NCBI GenBank assembly: GCA_001896725.1
Contig: MPPA01000009.1
Coordinates: 1 to 64,000 of the forward strand
Reading direction: 5' to 3'
Length of the DNA: 64,000 nt
From: Methanococcoides sp. EBM-47
Lineage (GTDB): Archaea; Halobacteriota; Methanosarcinia; Methanosarcinales; Methanosarcinaceae
The position numbers and the translations under genes are program-made. Under the pieces are notes generated by a model. It was not told the origin of the DNA. It was given only the letters and a program-made list of their open reading frames with translations, and ran no database searches. Shown piece after piece: positions 1-8,974 of the stretch (within the stretch, counting starts at the first letter, position 1; each line of letters starts with the position of its first letter).

Positions 1-141
1 ACCTGCTGCAAGACCTTTTTCAATGATCTCAGCAGGGGCAATACCCTGGCCCTTTGCCTTGTTAACAGCAGCGACCACTTCATCCTTTTTACAGGAAATA
101 ATCGCATCTGCAAGTTCCTTGAACATTTCTTCTTTGCTCAT
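1..141 (-). CDS. Methylamine-type corrinoid protein, N-terminal part (truncated by window edge)
   Basis: The 47 visible residues start MSKEEMFKELADAI and contain the pattern AGxxPxEIIEKGL (here GQGIAPAEIIEKGLAAG), the start of the four-helix cap (B12-binding-2) of the MtmC/MtbC/MttC corrinoid proteins. These carry the methyl group from methylamines to the CoM methyltransferase in methylotrophic methanogenesis, in the cytoplasm. The ATG at 141 has an exact AGGAGGT Shine-Dalgarno six bases upstream, which fixes the start. The vitamin B12-binding half lies outside the window, so mono-, di- or trimethylamine specificity cannot be told. The 380-base upstream region carries two inverted repeats (see 245-347). 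Confidence 0.8.
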   Translation of the reverse strand, partial: MSKEEMFKELADAIISCKKDEVVAAVNKAKGQGIAPAEIIEKGLAAG

Positions 142-244
142 CTAAAACCTCCTATTTTAACTCAACCCAATTTATTAAAGGGTTGGTAGCATGATCAACA
201 AGCTAGATTTACCTATCTGAAGAAGCGCTATATATCATGAATTC

Positions 245-347
245 AAGACAATTTGTCTTCTGTTCTATAATGTTCAATGATCATTGTATTAATAACTTAA
301 TAAGCATGTATTATAAGGATATTGTAAAATTATAACTTCGTTATAAT
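245..347. promoter_or_regulatory. Two inverted repeats in the corrinoid-kinase intergenic region
   Basis: Between the divergent corrinoid gene and sensor kinase (142-522) there is no gene. Positions 245-259 hold AAGACAA-T-TTGTCTT (perfect 7-bp arms) and 329-347 hold ATTATAAC-TTC-GTTATAAT (perfect 8-bp arms). On the minus strand a TATA-like CCTTATAATAC lies near 303-313, so the second repeat would sit just upstream of the corrinoid promoter and the first in its long leader. Function as operators is inference. Confidence 0.4.
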
Positions 348-522
348 ATCATAGTATTATTACACTATTCTAATATTGTTGAAACTGTTGATGTAGTTTA
401 TTATAAAAATGAAACAAAGCTAGTTCATTTAGCTGTTGTATGTTATTTTCAATACCTTATGTACTTACTTGTACTACCATAAATCTGTATAACAGTTCTG
501 GTATCAAAAGGTGTCATGAGCC

Positions 523-2565
523 ATGAAATGGAAAAATGTTTCCCTGAAAATAAAGCTCATCCTTTACATAGTTGTAGGTGTGCTGCTGGTACTTGCCAGC
601 ACGACCGCAATGATCATCTCTACAGTTACTACACAGGAAAAGGCACTTGCTTATCAACAGGCCATCGAAATGGCTAGAAGTTATGCCAATAAGTTCAACG
701 GAGAAATGGAGGTCAACCAGGCAATTGGAAAAACAATATCTACTTCCATGAGCAATTATGATTCTTCGGACAGGAATGAAGTGAACAATATGCTGCATGC
801 TATATTGGTCACCCACCCTACATTACTGGGCACATATGTAGCATACGAACCCAATGCTTTTGATGGGAATGATGAACTATATATAAATTCTTTTGGACAT
901 GATACCACTGGCCGGTTCATACCATATTGGAACAAAATGGATGGTACAATCAAGCTTGATCCACTTCTTTATTATGATACTTCTGATTACTACCAATTGC
1001 CAAAAAGAACAGAGGACGATGTGCTTACTGAACCTTATTACTATGAAGGTGTCTTCATGGTAAGTTATGTCTCTCCTATAATGAAGGATGGTAATTTCAT
1101 AGGTATTGGTGGCGTTGACGTTTCGTTATACTATCTTGATGATGTACTTAACCATGTCAAAGCTTTTGATACCGGCTACGCTTTTATGACCAGCAATACG
1201 GGCATGCTTTTATCTACACCTTATGATAAACAATGGATAGGTAACCGGACATTGTATGATTTCGGTATACCTGAGATATCACAGGCTGCAGATGATATTA
1301 AAAAAGGTAATAGCGGACATGTGGAAACCGTCGACTGGACCACAGGTAAAAGAGTAGTAATGTTCTATGAACCCATAAGGACAGGAAATTTCTCTTTTGT
1401 ACTGGTGGTCCCAGAGGAAGAGATCTTCGCTGGGGTAATGGCCCTGAGAACAAAACTGTTGTTCATTTCCATGGCGGCTGTTATTTTCATGGCTGCAATA
1501 GCATATCTGATAGCTCTTTCTGTTACAAAACCTATCGATCAGATAGTCGCAGGGTTCAAAAAGATCTCGAGCGATGCCGTTCAAGGCAAGCTTGATACAC
1601 GAGCAAGCAGTGATGTAGAGATCGATTTTAGAGAGATACCACATGGTCTCAACGAGATATTGGATTCTGTGATCATACCTGTCAGAGATACCATCAGGCT
1701 TACAAATGCACTTGCTCAAGGACAACTCGGGGCACGGTCTAAACTGGATGTCCTGGGAGATTTCAAACAGCTCGCAGATACCCTTGATAACTTTGCTGAA
1801 TCCCTGGACACAATGATCAAAGATTCGAACTCTGTATTGACCGCTGTACAAAATAATGATTTCTCACGCAGTGTGCAAGTGCATGGTGAAGGGGATTTCA
1901 GGATACTTACAGAAGGTATTGACAGGACACGTGAAACCTTGGGCCTCATGATGGCAGAACGCAGGCAGATAGAACAGATCCGCAAAAAGGAGATACATCA
2001 CCGTATAAAGAATAACCTGCAGGTGATCTCAAGTCTGCTTGATCTGGAATCTGATAAATTTCAGGATCATCGGGTAATTGAAGCTTTCAGGAACAGTCAG
2101 AACAGGGTAATATCTATGGCTTTAGTACATGAAGAACTGTATAAGTCAGAGGATATGGAAAGCATTGATTTTGCGGATTACATTATCAAACTTGTCAATG
2201 ACCTGTCCCATTCCTATATAATGGATAATGGGAACATCAATATTAATGTGCCTAAAGATGCTGTTTTTTTAGATATGGAAGTAGCCATACCTTTAGGCAT
2301 GATATTGAATGAACTGATTTCCAATTCTTTTAAGCATGCTTTCAGATCAGAAGATAAGGGCAATATTCTCATTGATCTGAGCTTTGACGGAGAAAAGTTC
2401 ACATTGGTGGTAGGTGATAATGGCGCAGGTTTTCCTGATGACATAGATTTCAGAGAGACTGAATCTTTGGGATTGCAGCTTGTGACCACACTGGTCGATC
2501 AGATAGGTGGGACCATTGAGCTTGAAAGAACTGGGGGGGCAAAATTTATAATAACTTTCAAATGA
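523..2565 (+). CDS. Membrane sensor histidine kinase: dCache, HAMP, HisKA_2, HATPase_c
   Basis: A 680-residue sensor kinase. A first membrane helix (about 10-32) precedes an extracellular double-Cache domain (about 40-300; [29 protein letters not shown]). A second helix (about 310-332) is followed by HAMP and a second HAMP-like linker. The HisKA_2 box [10 protein letters not shown] puts the phospho-acceptor at His493. The ATPase domain has an N box around [13 protein letters not shown] (595-607) and a G1 box DNGAG (632-636). It should autophosphorylate on ligand binding and pass phosphate to the receiver encoded 19 bases downstream. The ATG follows AAGGTG. The Cache-HAMP half is strikingly like the chemoreceptor at 43691-45784. 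With the FilR1-type gene that follows, the layout recalls FilI/FilR of Methanothrix (Methanosaeta) harundinacea. The ligand is unknown. Confidence 0.9.
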   Translation: MKWKNVSLKIKLILYIVVGVLLVLASTTAMIISTVTTQEKALAYQQAIEMARSYANKFNGEMEVNQAIGKTISTSMSNYDSSDRNEVNNMLHAILVTHPTLLGTYVAYEPNAFDGNDELYINSFGHDTTGRFIPYWNKMDGTIKLDPLLYYDTSDYYQLPKRTEDDVLTEPYYYEGVFMVSYVSPIMKDGNFIGIGGVDVSLYYLDDVLNHVKAFDTGYAFMTSNTGMLLSTPYDKQWIGNRTLYDFGIPEISQAADDIKKGNSGHVETVDWTTGKRVVMFYEPIRTGNFSFVLVVPEEEIFAGVMALRTKLLFISMAAVIFMAAIAYLIALSVTKPIDQIVAGFKKISSDAVQGKLDTRASSDVEIDFREIPHGLNEILDSVIIPVRDTIRLTNALAQGQLGARSKLDVLGDFKQLADTLDNFAESLDTMIKDSNSVLTAVQNNDFSRSVQVHGEGDFRILTEGIDRTRETLGLMMAERRQIEQIRKKEIHHRIKNNLQVISSLLDLESDKFQDHRVIEAFRNSQNRVISMALVHEELYKSEDMESIDFADYIIKLVNDLSHSYIMDNGNININVPKDAVFLDMEVAIPLGMILNELISNSFKHAFRSEDKGNILIDLSFDGEKFTLVVGDNGAGFPDDIDFRETESLGLQLVTTLVDQIGGTIELERTGGAKFIITFK

Positions 2566-2584
2566 GCCAAAAGAGGTGAACTTT

Positions 2585-3007
2585 GTGGATGAAATTAAAA
2601 TATTGATTGTAGAGGATGAAAATATAATCGCGCTTAATATCAAGAAGAAGCTGAAGAGTTTTGGATATGCGGTTCCTGCCATTGCAACGAGTGGTGAAGA
2701 GGCTGTTAAAATGGCTGAGATCATTTTACCTGACCTCATCCTTATGGACATCATGCTCAAAGGGGATATGGATGGTGTGGAGGCTGCAAAAGAAATACGA
2801 AAGCTATTTGATATCCCAGTTATTTATCTTACAGCTTATTCGGATGATAAGGTGCTGGAAAGAGCAAAGATAACAGAGCCTTATGCATACATTGTAAAAC
2901 CTTTTAAAGCCAACGACCTTCGTTCCAACATCGAGATGGCCCTGTACAGGAATGGTGTAAAGAAGGAGATCAACAAGAAAAAAGCTTCCTTGGAAGGAAA
3001 TAGGTAA
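2585..3007 (+). CDS. Stand-alone response regulator receiver domain
   Basis: A 140-residue CheY-like receiver with no output domain. The acidic pocket is VEDEN near the N-terminus, the phospho-acceptor is Asp55 in [10 protein letters not shown], Thr/Ser is in YLTAYSD and Lys in YIVKPFK. A short basic tail follows. An upstream in-frame GTG exists at 2576, but it overlaps the Shine-Dalgarno GAGGTG (2573-2578) that is ideally spaced for the GTG at 2585, so 2585 is preferred. It lies directly after the kinase gene and is its likely phosphotransfer partner. With no DNA-binding domain it probably acts by protein contact, plausibly on the regulator at 3089. Confidence 0.9.
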   Translation: MDEIKILIVEDENIIALNIKKKLKSFGYAVPAIATSGEEAVKMAEIILPDLILMDIMLKGDMDGVEAAKEIRKLFDIPVIYLTAYSDDKVLERAKITEPYAYIVKPFKANDLRSNIEMALYRNGVKKEINKKKASLEGNR

Positions 3008-3088
3008 ACAAAAGAGCTGCTTTTTGATCCAGACAGCATTTATACCAAGAAGAGCAGAACAGATATAAGGGGAATTAGTGAGGGATAA

Positions 3089-3889
3089 ATGAAAACTTCT
3101 CTGATCGATATCATGCTGAACTCGGAAAAAAGAAAGAACCTTTTACTTCTACTAATAGAAGGAGGGAAAGATCGTAATGAGATCAAAACATCCCTTAATG
3201 TGACCTCTACAGCTATCATCCCACAAATAAAGAAATTAAAAGAATGTGGACTTGTGATCCAGGAGGAAGACCATTATTATCTTTCTGATATGGGGGAAAT
3301 AATGGTTGAGAATATGTTACCTTTCCTCAATATTGTAGAGGTCTTTGAAGAGAATGAGGAATATTGGCTTACTCATGATCTTAAAGGGATACCCAGACCT
3401 TTGCTAAAAAGGCTTGGCGAACTTGGAAATTATCTTATCATAGAACCTGATCTTAATTATCTCTTTGAGTTCCCCAAAGAATTCAAGGAAAACATTTTCA
3501 AATCCAGTCATGTAGAAACATTTACTGCCTATTTCCATCCAGAATACCCAGCTATTTACTCAAAGCTTTCCGAGCAGGGTATTAAGGTCTCTCTTGTGCT
3601 TACTGCCTCTGTTCTAGACAGGTTCCAAAAAGACTATGCAGAACAGATGAAAAAAATAACAGGTTCCAAAGATACAGAGGTCTTTATCACCGATGATATC
3701 CGCGGTCTGGCAACCATTGTGACCACTGACCGGTTTCTACTTATGTGTTTCTTCAATAAGAATGGCCACTATGACCACCGTATCATTATGAGCTTTGACC
3801 CTCGGGCCCTTAAGTGGAGCAGAGAGTTGTTCCAACTATATAGAGAAAAAGCCACAGGGATCAATATAGATAAAGTACATGAAGCTTGA
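3089..3889 (+). CDS. Winged-helix regulator with FilR1/DUF1724-type domain
   Basis: A 266-residue protein. The N-terminal 70 residues form an ArsR-like winged helix (NEIKTSLNVTSTAIIPQIKKL; ECGLVIQEEDHYYLSDMGE). The remainder matches the archaeal DUF1724/FilR1 middle-domain type, with TAYFHPEYP, VSLVLTASVLDRF and a C-terminal FFNKNGHYDHRIIMSF strand. This family is common in Methanosarcinales as methanogenesis-linked or stress regulators. No Asp receiver pocket is visible, so if it belongs to the upstream two-component pair it must be contacted by the separate receiver or sense a ligand itself. ATG follows TTAGTGAGGGATAA. The next gene is mch, but that has its own TATA promoter. Confidence 0.8.
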   Translation: MKTSLIDIMLNSEKRKNLLLLLIEGGKDRNEIKTSLNVTSTAIIPQIKKLKECGLVIQEEDHYYLSDMGEIMVENMLPFLNIVEVFEENEEYWLTHDLKGIPRPLLKRLGELGNYLIIEPDLNYLFEFPKEFKENIFKSSHVETFTAYFHPEYPAIYSKLSEQGIKVSLVLTASVLDRFQKDYAEQMKKITGSKDTEVFITDDIRGLATIVTTDRFLLMCFFNKNGHYDHRIIMSFDPRALKWSRELFQLYREKATGINIDKVHEA

Positions 3890-4102
3890 TCGATATGATA
3901 CGGTACACAGAGCTTTTTGGACATGCCCTCCAATAAAAACATTGTCGGAAATTTTAAATAATGAGGGCGGAAAAAAGATATTGATAACACGATGATCGTG
4001 AACGTGACCACAAAACTAGACCCTTAACGGTCCGCACATATTAAATGGTCTATGCCAGTATCTATCACTGACCTATCCTTTCAGTGTGCTTCAAATCGCT
4101 AG

Positions 4103-4112
4103 TTATATATGC
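4103..4112 (+). promoter_or_regulatory. TATA box for mch
   Basis: TTATATATGC lies about 45-55 bases before the mch GTG. Transcription from about 25 bases downstream would give a short leader of roughly 20-25 bases carrying the GAGTGAT Shine-Dalgarno. The rest of 3890-4148 shows no gene. Confidence 0.6.
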
Positions 4113-4157
4113 TTTTCAATCAAAACAGAGCCAACGAACTAACTCAGAGTGATATTT

Positions 4158-5120
4158 GTGATCAGTGTCAACGAAAAGGGATTAGATATAATTGATGAGA
4201 TGCTCGACTGGGAAGAAGAACTCAAGGTCCATTCCTTTGAGCTTGGGAACGGAGCTACTATAATTGACTGTGGTGTCAAGGTACAAGGTGGCTACGATGC
4301 AGGGATGTACCTGTCCAGTCTGTGTCTTGCTGATCTTGCAGACATAAGCTACACCAAGTTCGATCTGAACGGACTGCCAGTACCTGCTATACAGGTAGCT
4401 ACCGATCATCCGGTCATAGCATGCATGGGTTCTCAGTATGCCGGCTGGAGAATATCAGTAGGAAAATACTTTGGTATGGGTTCTGGTCCTGCAAGGGCTC
4501 TTGGTCTGAAACCAAAAGAACTTTATGAGGAGATCGGATACAAGGATGATTCTGAACTTGCGGTACTGGTCATGGAATCATCTGAACTTCCTACAGAAGA
4601 AGTAGTGGAATATATAGCAAAGCATTGTAGCGTTGATACCGAGAATGTATACATTGCCGTTGCACCCACTGCTTCGATCGCTGGCTGTGTGCAGATCTCA
4701 GCAAGGATGGTAGAAACAGGGGTACATAAACTGGAGTCAATAGGATTCGATATCAATACCATTAAGAGTGGTTTTGGAATAGCCCCCATTGCACCTATCG
4801 TAGGGGACGATACAAAATGCATGGGCTCGACCAATGACTGTATTATCTATTGTGGTGAGACATATTATACCGTAGAATACGGAGATGACGAAAAGCTGGC
4901 CGAGTATGTTAAAAAAGCACCCTCTACAACATCAAGGGACTTTGGTAAGCCTTTCTTCACCACATTCAAAGAAGCAGGCTTTGACTTTTTCAAGGTTGAT
5001 GCAGGTATGTTCGCTCCTGCAAAGATCACCATAAATGACAAAAAGACAAATAAATCATTTACAAGCGGTCGCATCAACCCTGGTATCCTTCTTGATTCAT
5101 TTGGAATAAAGGAAGTCTGA
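4158..5120 (+). CDS. mch: Methenyl-tetrahydromethanopterin cyclohydrolase
   Basis: A 320-residue cytoplasmic enzyme that reversibly hydrolyses N5,N10-methenyl-H4MPT (H4SPT in Methanosarcinales) to the N5-formyl compound. It works in the C1 reduction pathway and, in reverse, in methyl-group oxidation. Family signatures run the full length: [72 protein letters not shown] and the C-terminal [14 protein letters not shown]. The open frame reaches a GTG at 4149, but family proteins begin MISVNEKG and GAGTGAT is spaced for the GTG at 4158, so the latter is chosen. A hairpin and T-run follow the stop. Length is normal for the family. Confidence 0.97.
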   Translation: MISVNEKGLDIIDEMLDWEEELKVHSFELGNGATIIDCGVKVQGGYDAGMYLSSLCLADLADISYTKFDLNGLPVPAIQVATDHPVIACMGSQYAGWRISVGKYFGMGSGPARALGLKPKELYEEIGYKDDSELAVLVMESSELPTEEVVEYIAKHCSVDTENVYIAVAPTASIAGCVQISARMVETGVHKLESIGFDINTIKSGFGIAPIAPIVGDDTKCMGSTNDCIIYCGETYYTVEYGDDEKLAEYVKKAPSTTSRDFGKPFFTTFKEAGFDFFKVDAGMFAPAKITINDKKTNKSFTSGRINPGILLDSFGIKEV

Positions 5121-5135
5121 TATCTTCAAGCTTAT

Positions 5136-5161
5136 GTACGACCCACGGGTTGTACTTTTTT
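5136..5161 (+). terminator. Hairpin plus T-run after mch
   Basis: GTACGACC and GGTTGTAC can pair (one G-T wobble) around a four-base loop at 5136-5155, followed by TTTTTT. It sits 16 bases after the mch stop and immediately before the Shine-Dalgarno of the next gene, so it may be a partial terminator or attenuator. Confidence 0.6.
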
Positions 5162-5171
5162 GGAGAATTTC

Positions 5172-5651
5172 ATGAAGATCTTAAGCACATCAAATGGCAT
5201 AGGCGGACAACTTACTACTTTCAGGGAACTTGTAAAATTATCGGAGACCATAATCTTTGTAGGTTCTCCGGGTTTTTGTACCCCATTTGCTGAACTTTTT
5301 GCCTATGGATTGCGTGGGAGCGATAAAAAAATGATGTTCATACCCAATACCAATGTACAGAACGCAAGGTCGATCATTGCTACACCTCAGGGTATGCAGC
5401 TTGGCGATAGTGTAATGCCTGAGGGCGATACGATCGTCCTGCTTGGAGGAATTGCAATGCACAAGATAGGCTCCAATCCCGGAGAAGTAAAGGAGTTCCT
5501 GGACAATTTACCTTCAGGACCGCACGAGAAGCTTGTCATAGGTGTGTGTTTCCAGTCCATATTCGAAAAGGAAGGGTGGACAGATATTATTGGTTTTGAT
5601 TACATCATCGACTCTGACCTTGAGAACTGTCTGAAATCAGATCCAATGTAA
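5172..5651 (+). CDS. DUF2124 family protein
   Basis: A 159-residue protein of the methanogen-specific DUF2124 type, function unknown. Recognisable parts are IIFVGSPGFCTPFAELFAYGLR (two cysteine-containing turns), FIPNTNVQNARSI, an LLGGIAMHK strand-loop and IGVCFQSIFEKEGW. The fold looks alpha/beta with conserved Cys. It has no membrane segment. An open frame reaches TTG at 5160, but GGAG at 5162-5165 is spaced six bases from the ATG at 5172. It follows mch by about 50 bases and may be partly co-transcribed by read-through, so a link with C1 metabolism is possible but unproved. Confidence 0.8.
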   Translation: MKILSTSNGIGGQLTTFRELVKLSETIIFVGSPGFCTPFAELFAYGLRGSDKKMMFIPNTNVQNARSIIATPQGMQLGDSVMPEGDTIVLLGGIAMHKIGSNPGEVKEFLDNLPSGPHEKLVIGVCFQSIFEKEGWTDIIGFDYIIDSDLENCLKSDPM

Positions 5652-5666
5652 CTATCGTATGTTATT

Positions 5667-6707
5667 TCAGGTGATCTTAGCGTCCACAACCACATGCCAT
5701 ACGCCAGGCGCATATTTTTTAATGCGTCTGGTCCCAACGATCTCTATTTTTTTTTCAAGTTGCAAAGCAACTTCCAGTATTCTGTCCACAGGCCTTTCGA
5801 ACAAAAGCTTTTCGGGCGTGGTCTCATGGTAATGCAGTATACCACCTTCAGGCTTAAGGGCCTTTATAGCATTGCGTATATAATGATGCGTAGTTCCTAC
5901 ATAGCCCATGATGACCCTGTCGGCTATACCTTCCGGCGTAACATGAGCACAATCACCAAGGAGTGGCTCGACCAGACCATCCACATTATTCAAATGGATG
6001 TTTTCCAGAAGATAACTAAAAGATACAGGATTTAGCTCGATCGAGATGACCTTTTTTGGCGCTGAGTGCACTGCTATGGGTATAGAGAAATATCCAATGC
6101 CTGCAAACATGTCAACAACAACTTCCCCGCGAGCAGATGTGCTCATTAGTTTTTTCTCAGCCAGGTTTCCTTTTGAGAACATCACTTTCGTAACATCCAG
6201 CTTAAAATAGCAACCATTCTCAATATGTATAGTTTCAGTATCATGGCCTGCAATGATCTCTCTTGATGGGAGCCTGAGCGTTCCATGTATACCTTTGTCC
6301 CTTACAACACAATTACATCTGGGATGCATTTGCAGCAGCTTCTTTCCGATGATCACGGCCCTGTGATCGAGCTCTTCTGGTATGGTTACTATGATCACAC
6401 TCCCGATAACCTGCCAGCTTGAAGGAACCTTTGCAAGCTCTTCTGCAGTTATCTCATTGGATAGATGTTCTTTAAGAGACCGTTGAGAAATGTAGAGCTC
6501 TGGCGCTCCATCCTCAATACATGTGTACCCCGCAACGGTTTTTGTTACAGGCAAAAGCAGATATTTTTTTCCATTCTCTATAAACTTCTTGATCTTACGA
6601 TCTATATCCAGAATCTTGCTCTCTAATAGCCAGGTCCTTATAGCTTCTGCTTCTTCAATAGGGACACAAACAGTGAGCTTTCGCTGATCTTGCATATTGG
6701 TAACCAT
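5667..6707 (-). CDS. taw2: Trm5/TYW2-family tRNA methyltransferase-like enzyme, probable Taw2
   Basis: A 346-residue class I SAM-binding protein. An N-terminal D1/D2 region leads to the SAM motif VVDMFAGIGYFSIPIA (about 195-210) and the acidic VISIELNPVSF. After motif III it reads DRVIMGYV and ILHYHETTP. Trm5 enzymes have an NLP motif here, while Taw2/TYW2 proteins have MGY and the HYHE type sequence. I therefore favour tRNA-Phe 4-demethylwyosine aminocarboxypropyltransferase (wyosine pathway at G37) over the m1G37 methyltransferase. Two ATGs (6707, 6695) are possible; no good Shine-Dalgarno is visible, and a TATA-like element about 15-20 bases upstream suggests a leaderless or very short-leader mRNA. 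Confidence 0.7.
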   Translation of the reverse strand: MVTNMQDQRKLTVCVPIEEAEAIRTWLLESKILDIDRKIKKFIENGKKYLLLPVTKTVAGYTCIEDGAPELYISQRSLKEHLSNEITAEELAKVPSSWQVIGSVIIVTIPEELDHRAVIIGKKLLQMHPRCNCVVRDKGIHGTLRLPSREIIAGHDTETIHIENGCYFKLDVTKVMFSKGNLAEKKLMSTSARGEVVVDMFAGIGYFSIPIAVHSAPKKVISIELNPVSFSYLLENIHLNNVDGLVEPLLGDCAHVTPEGIADRVIMGYVGTTHHYIRNAIKALKPEGGILHYHETTPEKLLFERPVDRILEVALQLEKKIEIVGTRRIKKYAPGVWHVVVDAKIT

Positions 6708-6801
6708 AATGGATTGTAAATATATAGTTCAGATAATAGTTTTTTTAATCTATTCGCCTATTAGCTAACGTTTATATAGAGTTATTGTTATCTAATGTAA
6801 T

Positions 6802-7548
6802 ATGAGTGATTGCGATCGAACTGCTCTTTTTTCTAATGGGGATGGTTTTGTCGCGTTGAATAGTCCTGTAAAGATCCAGATACTAGATTTTTTGGAAAGT
6901 TGTTCACGTTCTTTTGATGAGATCGTGAAACACACAGGAAAAGCCAAATCCACGGTTTCAGTACATCTTAATGACCTACGGTCTTTCGGGCTCGTAGAAG
7001 AAGAGTACGACCAGGAAGACAAACGTCGCAAAACATACCATCTTAAATGTGAACATATGGCTCATTCCCAGCCTCCTATTATTAAGCACTACAAGAATGT
7101 TCTGGAAACATTATCTTCTTCACAGCTAGAAAAGCATGGATGCTTTAAATGTTTTTTCCGTGCTATACAGTTTGGTTTCGATGCCCATGGGATCAACAGT
7201 GATCCTATAATGAGAAAGATAGGCAAAGACATTGGTGTAAGTATTTCTTCTAATTTTTTTTCAAAAGATATTGAATATCTCGTTCAAGAATTATCTGTAT
7301 TCTGGAAAAGGTATCAGATGGGTAATATGTACCTTGCGGACAGTGAACCTTTGATTATAGCTGTAGAGAAATGTTTTGATTACAAGATCATATCTACCAT
7401 AGGAAAGAACCTGTGCTCTTTTACAGAAGGCATCATCGAAGGAGCAATAGTAACATCGCTCGGCATATCTTGTTGTGTGCAGGAAATAGAATGCTGTGGT
7501 AATGGAAAGGATAAATGTCTTTTTATTGTAGACTTTTTGAAGAAGTAA
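6802..7548 (+). CDS. MsvR-like redox-responsive regulator (ArsR wHTH plus V4R)
   Basis: A 248-residue protein. Residues 10-85 form an ArsR-type winged helix (VKIQILDFLESC, HTGKAKSTVSVHLNDLRSFGLVEEE). The C-terminal half is a V4R domain ending with a cysteine cluster C224, C225, C231, C232 and C239 around ECCGNGKDKC; a CFKC pair lies near 117-120. This is the architecture of MsvR, a methanogen-specific V4R regulator whose thiols sense redox state. It is divergent from the Taw2 gene. A TTTATATA element at 6771-6778 lies 24-31 bases before the ATG and no Shine-Dalgarno is seen, so the mRNA is probably leaderless. Its targets cannot be told here. Confidence 0.8.
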   Translation: MSDCDRTALFSNGDGFVALNSPVKIQILDFLESCSRSFDEIVKHTGKAKSTVSVHLNDLRSFGLVEEEYDQEDKRRKTYHLKCEHMAHSQPPIIKHYKNVLETLSSSQLEKHGCFKCFFRAIQFGFDAHGINSDPIMRKIGKDIGVSISSNFFSKDIEYLVQELSVFWKRYQMGNMYLADSEPLIIAVEKCFDYKIISTIGKNLCSFTEGIIEGAIVTSLGISCCVQEIECCGNGKDKCLFIVDFLKK

Positions 7549-7560
7549 GGTCAAGTAGTA

Positions 7561-8250
7561 TCAAAAAGAACCTATTATTACTCCAAGCTTTGAAGGTACC
7601 AACCTTCCAATGGCTGCAACGATACCGGGTCCATCCGTAGTTTCCCTGCAAACAATGACGTGTTCCATTATACCAAGCCTTTCTATGCCATATATGTCTC
7701 TTATATGGCCTGTTCTTTTTATTGCAGTTTTTAGCTCGGACCTTGTAATAGCGTTTGCTGTCACCCTGTCGTATCCAGCTTTTTTCCATTGCCACCATGT
7801 ATCTGCCTGATGTTTGCTGAACTTACCTTGAGTTATGGGTTTGTTGCTAATGATCTCCACTTCAACAGGTAGATATCTGATCATACCAAAACGCGAGGCG
7901 ATCTGTTGGGCATTGCCTGGTCCCAAGTTGTTCATATTTTCTGGTGAAATAATAACTTGCGTTCCTATATCCACAACGATCCTGTCCTCTTCAATGGAAC
8001 TAATAAAACCTTTGTATATTCTCCCTTCTTCGGGAATAGATATCAAGGTCCCATATTGTTTTTTGAGAAGATTGCTTGCGAATTCTTCATCATCCCCTTC
8101 GACCTTGGCTATTGCCCATTTATCATCTGATACAGTGACGCTGACCTGGACATCCAGTTCTTTTAGCTCATTTGCAATGGTAGCAGAAATGGTATCTATG
8201 GTTTTTCTTTCATTCCCATAGACCTTTATGCATAATGTGATCTTCTTCAT
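7561..8250 (-). CDS. DUF2110 family protein
   Basis: A 229-residue archaeal protein of the DUF2110 type, function unknown. It starts MKKITLCIKVYGN and contains DKWAIAKVEGDDEEFASNLL, a central beta-rich region with GRIYKGFISSIEEDRIVVDIG that resembles an S1/OB-like barrel, and a C-terminal LGIMEHVIVCRETTDGPGI. No membrane segment is present. It lies 14 bases after the wHTH gene on the same strand and they appear co-transcribed. The OB-like stretch hints at nucleic-acid binding, but that is inference. Confidence 0.75.
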   Translation of the reverse strand: MKKITLCIKVYGNERKTIDTISATIANELKELDVQVSVTVSDDKWAIAKVEGDDEEFASNLLKKQYGTLISIPEEGRIYKGFISSIEEDRIVVDIGTQVIISPENMNNLGPGNAQQIASRFGMIRYLPVEVEIISNKPITQGKFSKHQADTWWQWKKAGYDRVTANAITRSELKTAIKRTGHIRDIYGIERLGIMEHVIVCRETTDGPGIVAAIGRLVPSKLGVIIGSF

Positions 8251-8264
8251 GTATATGATATCTC

Positions 8265-8858
8265 TTACTGATTCACAAGTGACTCAAGAAGGTCCTTTGT
8301 CTCAATGAAATACTCAATGGTCACATCGTCAATATCATGATATTCCTGCATGACATTCTCGATCTTCTTGAGGTCCCTTTTGAAGGGTCCTAATCTTCTT
8401 ATAACAGTTTCCGTATCTGCACTGCTGGTGACCAGTTCATTGTGAATGAAAACGATAGTGTCGTTGAGTCTTTTGATCTTCTCGTATAGACCCTGATCCT
8501 GGTCATTGTTCATAGATACATCATTTTCAATGCTTACAGGACCGTCACTGGTCCCGTTCTTTGCTTGGTCCAGACCTTCAGGCAGTTCGCCTTCCAGTGC
8601 GATAATGAGATTCTTCAGAGCTTCTACTACTTTAAAACCCAAATCTGTAAGCTCCACATATTTGACCCGTCCTTCCATCGTGAATTTTACCAGTTCATGT
8701 TCTTCCATTTTTGAGAGGATCTTCGTTGTGTGTGCAAACGTAGAATTGATCTCTTTAGTAATTACAGAAGCATATGTTTTCTGGAAGGACCAGATGGCAA
8801 GTAGTGCCAAAGTAGGTTTTTCCTGAAGGAATAGTTGCTCAGCATATTCTTTAGCCAT
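8265..8858 (-). CDS. Winged-helix (MarR-like) transcriptional regulator
   Basis: A 197-residue protein. An N-terminal winged helix of about 85 residues (PTLALLAIWSFQKTYASVITKEI; HTTKILSKMEEHELVKFTMEGRVKYVELTDLG) is followed by an acidic linker and a helical, coiled-coil-prone C-terminal region (YEKIKRLNDTIVFIHNELV; IRRLGPFKRDLKKIENVM). It likely dimerises through the C-terminal helices. It heads a two-gene unit with DUF2110 14 bases downstream; a TATA-rich stretch lies upstream at about 8905-8945. The ligand and target are unknown. Confidence 0.75.
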   Translation of the reverse strand: MAKEYAEQLFLQEKPTLALLAIWSFQKTYASVITKEINSTFAHTTKILSKMEEHELVKFTMEGRVKYVELTDLGFKVVEALKNLIIALEGELPEGLDQAKNGTSDGPVSIENDVSMNNDQDQGLYEKIKRLNDTIVFIHNELVTSSADTETVIRRLGPFKRDLKKIENVMQEYHDIDDVTIEYFIETKDLLESLVNQ

Positions 8859-8974
8859 ATTTCTCGCTCTTTTTATGATAGGTCCTGCGAAGTAGAAATA
8901 ATTTATTCATCTATTTCTATTTTATTTATTATATATTACTTTACATAAATATACTCCCATGGAGATATTTATAT

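Noticed and set aside
5667-6707. Calling this gene trm5 (m1G37 methyltransferase)
   Set aside because: The NLP motif of Trm5 is replaced by MGYV, and HYHE follows, which fits Taw2/TYW2 better; kept as probable.
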